Assembly (NCBI GenBank): GCA_014529385.2
Contig: CM043948.1
Span: forward strand, 80,342,760-80,406,759
From: Adiantum capillus-veneris
Lineage: Eukaryota > Streptophyta > Polypodiopsida > Polypodiales > Pteridaceae
Direction of reading: 5' to 3'
DNA: 64,000 nt
The position numbers and the translations under genes are program-made. This document shows, in pieces, positions 1-9,970 of this stretch (positions within the stretch are counted from its first letter, which is position 1; the number at the start of each line of letters is the position of its first letter). The notes beneath the pieces are model-generated. The model saw only the letters and a list, made by a program, of their open reading frames with translations, ran no database searches and was not told the origin of the DNA.

Positions 1-215
1 TTTCGGGTTTTTGCACTATTTTTCTCTAGTTCGGGATGGAATTTCTCCTTGCTCTGAATTTTTAAATAGAAAAAATTATAAAATTTTGATATTTTTTCCG
101 GGTTTTTGCACTCTTTTTCTCTATTTCGGATGGAATTTCTCCTTTTCTCCTTGCTCTGAAGCGGTGAAAACGGCACGATATTAAACTGAGGCATTGTTCA
201 CGAATGCTATCCGAC
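1..215 (+). repeat. Two decayed partial copies of the hAT-like MITE family
   Basis: Two adjacent stretches (about 1-55 and 95-215) share the words tttttctctatttcgg, ggaatttctccttgctctga and acggcacgatattaaactga. The same words, in the same order, occur inside the bounded element at 30333-30545 and, reversed, at 15225-15360. No terminal inverted repeats or target duplication remain here, so these are internal fragments. The family assignment is by shared sequence only. Confidence 0.55.
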
Positions 216-226
216 TTTAGGCCCTG

Positions 227-228
<2 letters not shown>

Positions 229-267
<39 letters not shown>

Positions 268-274
268 ATCTCTC
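229..274. repeat. (CT)n microsatellite, imperfect
   Basis: CT dinucleotides interrupted by two ATC steps lie between the MITE relic and the LTR-fragment array. Similar tracts recur throughout the window. Confidence 0.95.
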
Positions 275-282
275 AATTGAAA

Positions 283-676
283 CCGCCATGGTATTAAGAT
301 AAGATGCATTTTTCACGAACCAAAGGTGTGCGCTCCTTGCCACACTGTTAAAGCAAGGGCCTTGCTTAACAATGTGTGCGAGCCATAGACAGCTCCAAGC
401 ACACAACTAGCTTAACTAGTAAACTCAAAAGAGGGCAATGGTATGTCACTCACCGCTCTATGCTCCTGCCATGGTATTAAGCTAAGATGCATTTTTCACT
501 CGATTGAAACCGCCATGGTATTAAGCTAAGATGCATTTTTCACGAACCAAAGGTGTCCGCTCCTTGCCGCACTGTCAAAGCAAGGGCCTTGCCTAACACT
601 GTGTGCGAGCCATAGACGGCTCCAAGCACACAACTAGCTTAACTAGTAAGCTCAAAAGAGGGCAATGGTATGTCAC
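283..676 (-). repeat. Tandem array of LTR-end fragments (227-bp period)
   Basis: A unit starting ccgccatggtattaag and continuing into LTR-like sequence (tgcgctccttgcc, caagcacacaactagctta, gagggcaatggta) begins at 283 and again at 510, a period of 227 bp. The LTR-like parts (about 331-475 and 556-676) match the start of the LTRs at 1151 and 14470. The junction with the leader copy at about 677 lies in the short shared word tcac. This looks like rearranged LTR debris rather than an intact terminal repeat. Confidence 0.75.
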
Positions 677-1150
677 TCACCTACCTAACCTCCCAGTCAA
701 CAACTCACAGACAGCTCACTACCTTATCTACTTACTAACAGTGCTGCTAACCACTAACTAATCTGTTAACTGCTTACTGACAGTGAGCTAACTGTCCACC
801 TACTTCCTCTCTCGCTACCTTACTGTGCAAAGACTGTGTGCAGGCAAACCTTGACAGAAAACTGTGTACAGACTGTGTGCAAAAGAAATTGCTAACTACC
901 TTCCTACTTATTCATTCACTGCAAACAAGCTAACGACTACTAATTGTGCAAAGACTGTGTGCAAACAGAAAACAAAACATTATGCAAAAATCAGAGAACT
1001 TGCAGACAATACAAAAATTAACAACTTGCAGAAAAACAACTCATTCCTCTTCCTCTTCCTCTTCTTTCCTACTACAAACAACTCATAGGAGAAGCACAAA
1101 GTGCCTCTTGGGCTTAGTGCAGGGCGATTCCCCGGCAGCGGCGCCAAAAA
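677..1150 (-). repeat. Second copy of retrotransposon leader plus primer-binding site
   Basis: This stretch is nearly identical to 13990-14469, the untranslated leader of the large gypsy element, and includes the primer-binding site. Read on the minus strand, the left LTR (1773 to 1151) is therefore followed by a PBS and leader, as a 5' LTR would be. That order (LTR-internal-LTR-PBS-leader) is what unequal recombination between LTRs of two copies leaves behind. No gag follows: the leader stops at about 677 and runs into LTR fragments. Confidence 0.85.
1129..1146 (-). promoter_or_regulatory. Primer-binding site, tRNA-Asp (Athila) type, left copy
   Basis: The minus strand reads TGGCGCCGCTGCCGGGGA, one base different from the known Athila PBS, which pairs with the 3' end of tRNA-Asp. 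It lies four bases beyond the LTR end at 1151. It is better preserved than the right-hand copy at 14448-14465. Confidence 0.85.
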
Positions 1151-1400
1151 TGTGCGCTCCTTGCCGCACTGTCAAAGCAAGGGCCTTGCCTAACACTGTG
1201 TGCGAGTCATAGACGGCTCCAAGCACACAACTAGCTTAACTAGTAAGCTCAACAGAGGGCAATGGTGTGTCACTCACCGCTCTATGCTCCTGCCATGGAG
1301 GATTCCTCGCCGCGAAGAAGAAGGAGACATCGCTACGTCGTGCTCAACCGCTTCACCGCCGTCGTGCCTTCGTAATGCTCGATCGCACACACACTCTCCC

Positions 1401-1457
<57 letters not shown>

Positions 1458-1773
1458 TACACACACACACGAGGAGGTGAAGAAGAAGAAGATGGAGATG
1501 GAGATGGAGCAAGAGCACTCTTCTATTGCACAAATGAGAGAATGAGTGAATTTTAGGTTTAGTTGGCTTTTATATGAGCTCACCCCATTCACACTTGGGC
1601 GCCCATGCTTAGCCAACTAATCCCTTGAATGTCCCGGTTAGAGTGCGCCTCTCATCGGCGATCACTCTTACCCTTTTCCTATTGGTCCGACAAGCCCAGT
1701 ACCTGACCCTACCAAATACATAATACACGTCCGTCGTAGGTGATGGGGTGTCCATGAGCCGTGAGGGTTAACA
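1151..1773 (-). repeat. Left (3') LTR of the large gypsy element
   Basis: This is a direct repeat of 14470-15086. On the plus strand it begins TGTGCGCTCC and ends GGTTAACA, so on the element's own strand it opens TGTTAACC and closes GCACA, the usual TG...CA form. It contains a (CT)n tract at about 1394-1454 followed by CA repeats, and a TATA-like word on the minus strand at 1567-1574. A polypurine tract abuts its right edge, which marks it as the 3' LTR of the element to its right. Confidence 0.92.
1567..1574 (-). promoter_or_regulatory. TATA-like box in left LTR
   Basis: TATAAAAG on the minus strand, about 200 bases inside the LTR from its TGTTAACC end. This is where a U3 promoter is expected. 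The same word is kept in the right LTR. Confidence 0.55.
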
Positions 1774-1786
1774 TGCCCCCCTTCCT
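1774..1786 (-). promoter_or_regulatory. Polypurine tract of the gypsy element
   Basis: The minus strand reads AGGAAGGGGGGCA directly before the 3' LTR start TGTTAACC. Position and composition fit the plus-strand primer of reverse transcription and fix the element's orientation. Confidence 0.85.
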
Positions 1787-3146
1787 AATGTAGATTCCGT
1801 CCTCGGAAGCTATTTGAGTTGAAGCTCGTTCGTCGAGGTGGAAGAGCATTCGAGATGAATGTCCTTAGCCTTCTTTAGTCACTGCAAAATCAAACAACAT
1901 TGGCACAGTAATTGCATTCTCATAGGTGATTAAAAAGCATATGCAGTTTTAGGTAGACAAATTGATTGGTAAAAGAATTTCAAACAATTTGTCAGCAATG
2001 AACATTAAATTGCAATGTAATCAAATGCATAAACAGATGTAAAGGTAAAAAAAATTAAACAAATCTGGGGTCGCTAATTTGACGGTCGAAAGGCACTAGG
2101 GATCGAATATTAATACCATGGGTAAGCTTCTTAATTTTCTATGGTCAATTAAGTTGTTTAATCGCGAGAGCCAAGTATTCATGTTCGAGGGCTGACTAGA
2201 GGCTGTATCTAGAAGACCTTGTAGTTAAGCTACCATAAAAGGAATTTCTCATGAAATCATCGCCTGACTGATTACTTTTTCTTTGACCCCCCTAAGTCTT
2301 TTCACAGTGATTCAATTTTGATGTGTGTGCTTATTTTGTATGCCTTGGGTTTTTTGCTTTTCAAGTAAAAGCGCCCATACTGGGAACCTCTAGGGCTCTA
2401 GTACCATAGGCAATACATGTGAGTGAAGTACCAAATCAAGCTGAGATTTCTCTTCCAGCTTAAGATTTTACAGTGTGGCACTTTGATTTTTTGTTTGTTC
2501 ATTTTCAGCATTTTAATTTTGTAACTTTGGGGGGTCATATAACACTGATACACCTCCCCAGGCTCAACACACTAGTAAACTCCCTTTATAATACTTAAGC
2601 TAAAGTTCAATAGGGTCAAGCCCACTAGAAAGCCCTAGTACATTTCCCACAATACTGCCTAAATCGGATTAAGAACCTAAGTAACCATTAATTATTAGGA
2701 AGGCATTCCCCATGGTATTAAGAGAAGATTTCAACACCTAACTTGGTCAAACTAGTTTGTTGGACTGCTTGATTTTTAAACCTAGACAAGTGATTATGAC
2801 AAAAAATTACATTGAATTAAATGTTTGATACTAAGCAAACGGTGAATATTAGGCTACCAATCACAAATATCAGCTGACAATCATAGATGCAAAAAAGATA
2901 AGGGGCAATGCTAATGGACAAGAAACACCTGTTTGTGTCGATGATCGCGCTTGATTTGAAGAGTGAGTCGAGATAAAGATTCCATGAAGGTCCAAATTCT
3001 ACCAATAGCAACACGCTCCTGTACACACTAGGAAACAAAAGGAATACCTCCAGGAGGCACATTAGTGGAAAAAGGTACCAACACTTATTGAACACAACAA
3101 AAACATAAGGAACCCTAACCTAATTATTTGCACTCCCCCTAGAGAG
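1787..3146. other. 3' non-coding region of the gypsy element
   Basis: About 1.36 kb between the last frame and the polypurine tract. No domain is recognisable on either strand. A hydrophobic minus-strand frame at 2817-3095 has no start context or similarity that I recognise. Athila-type elements may carry an extra envelope-like frame here, but I cannot support one from this sequence. Confidence 0.6.
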
Positions 3147-3494
3147 TCAAGGGAATAGGATATTGTAGAGGTTGGGGGGAAACCCTAAGGCTAAACCCCT
3201 ATCCTCGTCGTCGAGATAAACAAACTCATCATCCATGAGACCATATGTGTCATCCGTGTAGTCATGTAAATTTTCTTCTTCATCATAGGTGCCCATGTTT
3301 ACTAAGAAGGTCACTAGACGCCTATAGTCATCTTGGTCAAAAGGGTAGGCTTGTGCAATGGGAGAAACGCTCTCTACTAAGTATGGATCAGACGTGGTCA
3401 AGAGACGTATCAGCCATTCTAACTCCTCAAAATTCCTCTCACATGCTAGCGTACCTATCAAATCCCATTCACATGCAAGCACTGGAAAGACCAT
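3147..3494 (-). CDS. Small acidic frame between pol and the 3' LTR, unknown function
   Basis: This 115-codon frame has protein-like composition: an amphipathic N-terminal half and an acidic stretch (DEEENLHDYTDDTYGLMDDE) near the C terminus. I do not recognise a domain. The same phase continues upstream across one stop to another ATG at about 3569, preceding an open stretch. The stop-containing piece starts with GTACCC and ends with TTCCAG, so a very short intron is conceivable but would be unusually small for a plant. It lies 3' of pol in the element, where extra frames occur in some gypsy lineages. It could also be chance. Confidence 0.35.
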   Translation of the reverse strand: MVFPVLACEWDLIGTLACERNFEELEWLIRLLTTSDPYLVESVSPIAQAYPFDQDDYRRLVTFLVNMGTYDEEENLHDYTDDTYGLMDDEFVYLDDEDRGLALGFPPNLYNILFP

Positions 3495-3797
3495 GTGAAA
3501 TATTTGTGAAAATTAACAAGGGTACCTCTCACCCAAGGCAGGAGTGGATGACTCTAGCGTACTAGCCATATCTGTACACGCAAATAGATGATGGTTAGAG
3601 TGCAAATATTACAAGGGTCGTGTTCTTGTGCATATTTTGTTTTTATGATTTGTGTTATGGCTCTTGCTCTTTTACTTTTTTATCTTGTTTTTGTGAGTAT
3701 AAGGCTTTATATATACATTCCCTGAGATTGGAGATTAAGAGGTCAGGGAGAAAGGTTGAGAGGGAAGCAAGTGAATGATGGATGTCCACAAACACTC

Positions 3798-3811
3798 CCC
3801 CCTTCCTTGGG
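3798..3811 (-). promoter_or_regulatory. Second polypurine-tract-like site
   Basis: The minus strand reads CCAAGGAAGGGGGG, sharing AGGAAGGGGGG with the true polypurine tract at 1774-1786. It lies just beyond the end of the pol extension. It could be an internal plus-strand priming site or the scar of an older 3' end. Function is inferred only. Confidence 0.35.
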
Positions 3812-3815
3812 TAGA

Positions 3816-5138
3816 TCATACCGTTTGAAATGATGTCGTCACCCTTTGAAACCAATTGTTCCAGTTGGTAATAGGTGAGTATTTTTGCCAGTAGTTTTCT
3901 GTTACCCTAGGTGCCTCGTCAAGTTGCAAAGGTGGTAAGGTACTTTCCCAGAATCGAACTTGAAGTGGTTCATCAGGTGATTCTTGAACACTGGGAGGTG
4001 TGGATTCTTTTGTAGCTTCATGGAGGTCCACTACTATAGATTGAGGCTGTGTAGAATCTTTTACCTCTATGGATGTATTACATGAGGAGCTAGAAGCTTC
4101 ATGGAACTCCCCCCTTCCCGAGCTAGGTGGAATAAATTGGTTTTGCCTTGGAGCCCAAACTAGCTCTGGACTAGGTGTGTAGCATTCTGTGATCGTTTCC
4201 TTCCCACGGTCTGCCATTGGCTTTAGTGTTACACTGTTTGACTCATATGGGTTTGTTGTAGATAGGGAAGGACACATTTTACGTTTAGGTACCCAAATTT
4301 GCTCATTTCCATCATAGTAGCCTTGGGCTTCTAATAGTTGTTTTGGAATCCATCGTGATTTGGTCTTGACTCTCCTAGGGCGCGCTCTTGGTTTTCCCAG
4401 GAAAGTTTTTCTTGGAATGGATGGGAGGGTTGAGGTAGTTGGAAGTAAGGCCTTGGGGACCCATTGATATGTACTCTTAGGTCGTGCAGGTTGAGTACTT
4501 GCAATATTACTGCTTGCTGCAACTACAAGTGTTGAAGTGCTAGGTTCATGGGTAGCTGGCAAAGACGAGTTAACCAGCTTGGCTTGTGAATGTTGGCTAT
4601 CCTTCAACTTTGCTCGAGTTTGCAACATAGGTGACTTTGCTTGAATGATAGGGGTAAGGGTCGGTGGTCGCGTCGTGACACTACCAGTATCCCAATCAAT
4701 AGTGCATTTGGTTGCCAACATCCACGTGCGTCCCAAGTTTACGTTGCCTTCCATAGCTCCCGTGGGCATGACTAGAAACCTCTGCACTATGCTTCCATTG
4801 TCATAGACAACAGGGGTCTGAAGGACTCCATGAATAGTAGTTTTCTTTTTATTAATGCCCTTGACTTGCATCGTACTCGGGGATAGGGTCGGTTTCCCTA
4901 ATTGACACCAAACTCCATAGGATAACAAATTGTGTTTAGCTCCCATATCTAATAAGGCATTGTATAGTACTTTCCCATAGGGGCTATTTAGCTCAATTGG
5001 GTATCATAGGGGTGGCTCAGATTCTAATGAGTCGTCATCTGTGTCCTCGAAAAATGCTTGCGTGATTCCCAGATTAGCCTCTCGTTGGCGTCTAAGACGT
5101 TGTTGTCGTTCTCGAGCCTCAACTCTTGCTTGGATTTT
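3816..5138 (-). pseudogene. Pol C-terminal extension with second retropepsin-like domain
   Basis: This region is in the same phase as integrase and separated from it by a TAA at 5136-5138 and one later TGA, so it once formed the C terminus of pol. A basic, Gln/Arg-rich linker leads to ALLDMGAKHNLLSY (Asp codon at 4947-4949), which matches the aspartic-protease active-site pattern hhD[TS]GA with Met at the usual Thr/Ser. A downstream NLGRTWM (codons about 4736-4716) matches the second retropepsin signature (hhGR). The remaining ~300 residues are Ser/Pro/Thr-rich and repeat W[VIA]P[KR] about four times. The element already has a normal protease upstream of RT. This domain is additional, and a related one follows integrase in the second gypsy element at 41.3-41.8 kb. 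Confidence 0.7.
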
Positions 5139-7064
5139 TTAAAGCTCTGCTTGTTCCTTGGCAGCCTTCTTTTGATGGATGGCTTGCAACTCTTCCTGGC
5201 TTAGAGGATCATAATATCTTTTGAATTTACTCCCATTAAAGAATCCAATGGTTTCAACTCCATCTAGAGTCTCCACACGAATGGTACCTTGCGGGGTAAT
5301 TTCACACACTCGATATGGTCCCTTACCAGCGTATTTCAATTTCTTCCTTTCATTACGTACCCCGTACATAAGAACTTTATCACCAACCTTGATGTATTTA
5401 TCCTTTAAATGGCTATCAAACCACTTCTTTCTTCTATCCTTCTCCACTAGAGCATTTCGCACAGCTAATTGCCTCTCTTCATCTAGCCTTTCCAGGATAT
5501 ATAATCGCTCCACTAAGGGGTTACCATCCCAACCTTCTTGAGAAGCTACTCGAAGACTAGGAATGACAAACTCCCATGGCATAACTGCTTCTTGGCCATA
5601 CACCATCTTAAACGGTGTGCAATTAATAACAACTTTATACGTAGTACGATAAGCCCATAAAGCTGATGTAAGCTTTAAGTCCCAATCAGTGCGATGAGCC
5701 TCGACTGTCTTTGTCAAAATGGAGATGAGAGTTTTGTTGGTACTCTCAGCTTGGCCATTTGCTTGGGGATAATAGGGTGTAGACTTGTGGTGTGATATCA
5801 TGAAGTTTGATGTGAGTTCTTTTATTACTTCATTTATAAAATGAGTTCCATTGTCACTCACAAGTTCAAAGGGGCATCCAAAACGTGTGATAATGTTCTC
5901 AAAGAGGAACTTAGCTGTTGTTTTTGCATCCGCCTTCCGTGTTGCTTTTGCTTCAGCCCATTTGGTTACATAGTCGGTAGCCACAATGATATATCGTGAT
6001 TGCGTGTTACGTGCAGCCGGACTAATCGGTCCTACAAAGTCTAAGCCCCACTTTTCAAATGGTTGGGTTACCTTGATGGGATGTAGAGGCATCCTATCAC
6101 TTCTTTGTGGCTTCTTGAAGCGTTGGCATTCATCACATCCCTTTGCAAAAAGTGATGCATCCTTAAACAGAGTGGGCCACCAATAGCCTGACTGTAAGAT
6201 CTTTCGGGCAGTCAAGTTTCCTGAAAAGTGACCACCACCTACGCCCATGTGTGCCTCTTGTAGAATATATAAATACTCATCCTCGCGGGCACAGCGTCTA
6301 AGAACATCATCTTTTCCTCTCTTATAGAGAGTTCCAGCGAGTAAGCAATAGGGTTCGCATTCCTTGATTAATTTTCGAGCTATATCTTTTCGTAGTTCTT
6401 TGGGTGGAAAACCATTAACTAAGAAGTTAACAATCTTTTCACTCCATTCAGACATTGTCTCAACAATGAACAAAGGAGTATCAGGCAATTCATCATCAAC
6501 CCCCGTAGGAGCTTCTCCATTAGGGATACGAGATAAATGATCTCCCATGACATGTTTCCTCCCAGGCCTCACAACAACGGTGAAGTCAAACTCAAGAAGA
6601 ATTAACAACCATCGTGTAATTCGACCTGTGGAACACGGCTTGTTTACCAAATATAGCAATAATTGATGATCAACATAAAACACAAACTTGGTAGCAAGAA
6701 GGTAATAGCGAAATTTCTTTACTGCGTAAATCATGGCTAGACCTTCGCGCTCTGTAGTAGTGTAGTTCATCTCGGCATCATTTAATTGGCGACTTGCAAA
6801 GTTAATAGGGTAGTCCAATTTATGTTCTCCTGGTTGAGTTAGAACACACCCAATAGCAAAATTTGATGCATCAATATGCACATGAAAAGGTACATTCCAA
6901 TCAGGTGCTCGCAGGATTGAAGCACTTGTTAGGGCCTTCTTTAATAACTCATAAGATTGATGAAATTCTTTCGTCCAGTGAAACTCGATAAGAAGCTTGT
7001 ACAATGGACGCGCTATCTCGGCAAAGTTTAAAATAAATCTTCGATAATAACCAACATGGCCCAT
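5139..7064 (-). pseudogene. Gypsy pol: RNase H and integrase
   Basis: A 641-codon open stretch. The start is the end of the RT connection (GYYRRFILNFAEIARPLY). RNase H follows, with HVHIDASNFAIGCVL, TTTEREGLAMIYA and a YVDHQLL acid position. Integrase then has an HHCC zinc-binding region (HMGVGGGHF ... CDEC) and a DDE core: Asp in WGLDFVGPI, Asp in VSDNGTHF, Glu in GQAESTNK. The C-terminal part (GDKVLMYGVRNERKKL, GKGPYRVCEI) is the GPY/F-type module. All catalytic positions are present. The piece is disabled only because it is cut off from RT by a frameshift near 7064-7080 and stops at 5136. It nicks and joins the element's cDNA ends and degrades template RNA in related elements. Confidence 0.93.
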
Positions 7065-8023
7065 AAATCTTTGAACTTCGTAGGTGGTGGCAAATCATTA
7101 ATGGCTTTAATCTTACTCTCATCTGTGGATATCCCGTTCTTGGACACTATATGCCCTAGAATGACTCCATGCTTAACCCAAAATTGGCATTTGAAAGGGT
7201 TCAATGAGATGCGATAAAATCTGCACCTTTCAAATATTTTTCGTAGATATAACAAATGCTTCTCCCAAGAAGAATAAACACAAAGGTCATCTAGGAAAGC
7301 TTCACAAAACTCCCTTAGAAATTCTTTAAACGCAGTGTTTATTAATCGTTGGAATGTAGCAGGGGCATTTGTTAAGCCAAAAGCCATAACACGAAATGCA
7401 AACACTCCAAACTCTGTGATAAAAGCAGTTTTAGCTTGGTCCTCTAATGCAATTGTGATTTCATTGTAACCAAAGTACCCATCTAAAAAGCTATAAGCTT
7501 CCTTGCCCGCAACTCTTTCAAGCACATGTTCTGAATATGGCAAGGGATAATGATCTCTCCTAGTGGCTGCATTAACTTTCTTGAGGTCCACGCACACTCT
7601 TAGTTGCCCATTCTTTTTTGGCACAATGACTATTGAAGAAACCCATTCTCAGTGCTCAATAGGGTATATGAATCCACATTGGATAAGTTTTTCAATCTCC
7701 TCTTGTACAATTTTGGCGTACTTAGGATTCATTGGATAGGGTCGTTGCTGGACAGGTTTAGCAGTGTTGATCATGGGAATTGTATGTTGCACCACAGAAG
7801 GTGGAACGCCCTTCATGTCATGATATGTCCAAGCAAAGATATCCTTGTATTCCTTGAGGAGCTCCTTAAGTACAGCCTCTTCAGTTTCGGTAAGGTCTTG
7901 AGCAATAAAGGCTGGTTTAGACTCCTCACCTGGTTCTTCTAATTCTATCTCTTTAACTACCGCTGGACCATCATAGACTCCACTGCTTTCATTGGTAGGT
8001 ATTCGTTGGGCCTTGGCATACAC
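7028..8023 (-). pseudogene. Gypsy pol: reverse transcriptase
   Basis: Two same-phase open stretches (8023-7649 and 7624-7028) are separated by one in-frame TGA at about 7646-7648. The first carries the N-terminal RT part (KELLKEYKDIFAW, VQQRPYPMNPKYA, KLIQCGFIYPIEH). The second carries LRVCVDLKKVNAATRRDHYPLP, SFLDGYFGYNEI, FGLTNAPATFQRL, and the catalytic FLDDLCVYS in place of the usual Y[MLV]DD. A one-base frameshift near the 3' end puts the following RNase H in the next phase. In the family this polymerase copies genomic RNA into cDNA in virus-like particles. Confidence 0.93.
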
Positions 8024-8074
8024 AACCTTTTGCTCCCCCGTGGTATAAGATTTAAAATGTTCAAGAGCCGTATG

Positions 8075-8821
8075 TCAGTCAGTAGGCTCTTGTCTTGACA
8101 GAGACATTTCTTTTAGTTCTGCCTCCTTTTGTTGTTGTGCTAACTCTCGGTTTTGGCGTCTTCTTATAGTTTGACTCAATTTTGGCTCTGTAACCTCCAA
8201 TTGAGCGAGGTCAATGGGTCGCGGGCTGCACCACATGACACTCTGGAGATGTTCACCCCAATTGTCTACTAGCTTTCGATGAGCATCACATGACCCAAGA
8301 TAGCTAAGCCATTCTGTAGTAGATCTTTCCTTGTTTATCCTAGCTCTCACATTTGCTTGATATCGTCATCTCTTATATGACCTTTGTTTCTTGTTAAGGT
8401 TTTGATTTCGGTAAATGTTTGAACTCGACTCGCCTGATAGGTCTTCGCTTGTATCTTCTTCACTCTCATATAAATTACCATAGATGGTCGTACTAGACCT
8501 TGAGTGTTCAGTTTCTATACTTGGCTCACTCGATGTTTCCTCAGGTTCTGAATCCATTTCTTCCTGAGATTCCATTTCCGATGTGTATTGGCCCGAAGCC
8601 TTTGAGGAATCATCAGTTTCACTCTCAGGTAGGTGTGCCTCTTTCTTATCATCGGATGTTACATGCGCTACACCTAACATGTTTACTGCTGCAATGTGTG
8701 GTATCTCTTCCCCCTCTGGTGTTACCCAGGTTGTTCCTCTAGCTCCCCATGTATCTATAGTTGCCGCTAGGTGTACCCAATCGACATTGTCTGACTCAGC
8801 CATTCCGGGTAGGATATCCAT
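8075..8821 (-). pseudogene. Gypsy pol linker between protease and RT
   Basis: Two same-phase stretches (8821-8366 and 8350-8075) are joined by a short gap with a stop. The first is acidic and Ser/Glu-rich (SEEDTSEDLSGESSSN). The second is charged (RRRQNRELAQQQKEAELKE). No domain is recognised. Linkers of this kind separate protease and RT in long single-frame plant gypsy polyproteins. Confidence 0.6.
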
Positions 8822-8944
8822 ATAAGGAGAGTTCTTCCCAATATCCGTGTCTTCGTTACACGTGTAACAATACTGTAATGGACCTGAGTGAATTGTTGTG
8901 TCTAATCGATTATCAATGATGAATTTATTTCCTAGAGGATGCGT

Positions 8945-9457
8945 TCAACCACTTAAAAGATCAACTCGAATGACAGAGTCTTGGAACTGTAAGTAGACAT
9001 GGTTTTTGGACCAGTCATGCACCATTTTTGCTTCCCTCATGAATGGAAGCCCTAAGATCATCTCAAATGACATAGGATGCTTGGAAAATTCCATAACAAT
9101 GAAAGTTTGCCTTACCTTGTGTCCCAAGACCTTGATTCTGAGATCCTTTAGCATTCCAATAGGCGTAACAATAGATCCATTAGCCATTTTTACCACTACG
9201 CTTGTGGCTTCAAGGTGAGGTCGCCCCATAGACTCCCAACAACTCTTTGTCACCATGCTGACTCCCGCACCACCGTCAAGGACCCCCTTTACAGTTAATC
9301 CTTTAGTAGTGATTGGTAGAGTAGCATTAGATTCATCACCTTCAAAGTATTGCCCCAACTTGTTAACGGGTACTTCAATTACAGATTCATGTCCTGCTAG
9401 GTCATATGGTGGTGCTAAATGTTCCTCATCATTCATTACCGAGTCAGGTTTGTACAT
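8945..9457 (-). pseudogene. Gypsy protease (retropepsin)
   Basis: The active-site region reads VLDGGAGVSMVTKSCW, and the second signature is FEMILGLPFMREAKMVHDW. The catalytic Asp is followed by Gly-Gly rather than Thr/Ser-Gly. Such DGG proteases exist in some plant gypsy lineages, so this may be a lineage feature and not a mutation. The domain is about 125 residues, normal for the family. It is in phase with the flanking linker and nucleocapsid stretches and would mature the Gag-Pol polyprotein. Confidence 0.88.
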
Positions 9458-9481
9458 ATGTGCAAACCGTGGTAATCCGAC

Positions 9482-9916
9482 CTATAATTCTCCATTGAGG
9501 AAGGCTCGAAGAGCTGAGACTAGCTTGGGGTCTTTATATAGTTTGGACATGATGGTGGTTCTAACTTCTGAAGACATGAAATCCATCAATTTGGCAACAT
9601 TTAATGGCATCTTGTGGGACGTAGGACCCTGACAAGAGAATGGTGAAGATGGAATCTCCACTTCCTCTAGGGGGTCGGGTATTCCCTCACCAAACATTCT
9701 CTCTAGTAGGAAAGGTGTGTGTCCACTTTCAGATGTCCTACCCTCACTCTCTTCCCGAATGATACTGGGTATAGCTAACGGCCTGTAGTTCTTGTGAGGT
9801 TGAACTTGTGTGGGAAACACTGTGTCCGACATCTGGATGTGTTTGGGTTCAGGTTCTAATGTTCTTTGAGTTTCTTCCACCAAACCCCTCAGTTGTTGGA
9901 CTCGTTCAATTTCCAC
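9482..9916 (-). pseudogene. Gypsy polyprotein segment between nucleocapsid and protease
   Basis: A 144-codon open stretch in phase with its neighbours. The C-terminal part (NVAKLMDFMSSEVRTTIMSKLY, then DPKLVSALRAFLNGEL) looks helical and folded. The N-terminal part is Glu/Pro-rich. No family is recognised. It may be a Gag-Pol spacer. Confidence 0.55.
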
Positions 9917-9970
9917 TGTTGGGTTTGGATAGGTTTCAATCTTTCTCTTGCAATCCTCATTTTTTGTCTC

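Noticed and set aside
864-1088. Small frame shared by both leader copies (also 14177-14407)
   Set aside because: Conserved only because the leader is duplicated. It runs antisense to the element and differs in length by a microsatellite step.
1274-1616. Frames encoding RERERE or SLSLSL in the LTR and at many other loci
   Set aside because: They are translations of (CT)n/(GA)n microsatellites on either strand and have no independent coding evidence.
671-1773. A longer ~1.1-kb LTR from 671/13988 to 1773/15086
   Set aside because: Repeat identity does extend that far, but the tRNA-Asp PBS four bases from 1151/14470 places the LTR end there. The extra ~475 bp is leader.
2817-3095. Hydrophobic minus-strand frame as an envelope-like protein
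   Set aside because: AT-rich DNA gives hydrophobic frames by chance. There is no signal peptide, glycosylation pattern or conserved spacing to support an envelope gene.
3655-3855. 66-codon minus-strand frame overlapping the end of the pol extension
   Set aside because: It overlaps the better-supported frame in another phase and spans the polypurine-like site. No domain.
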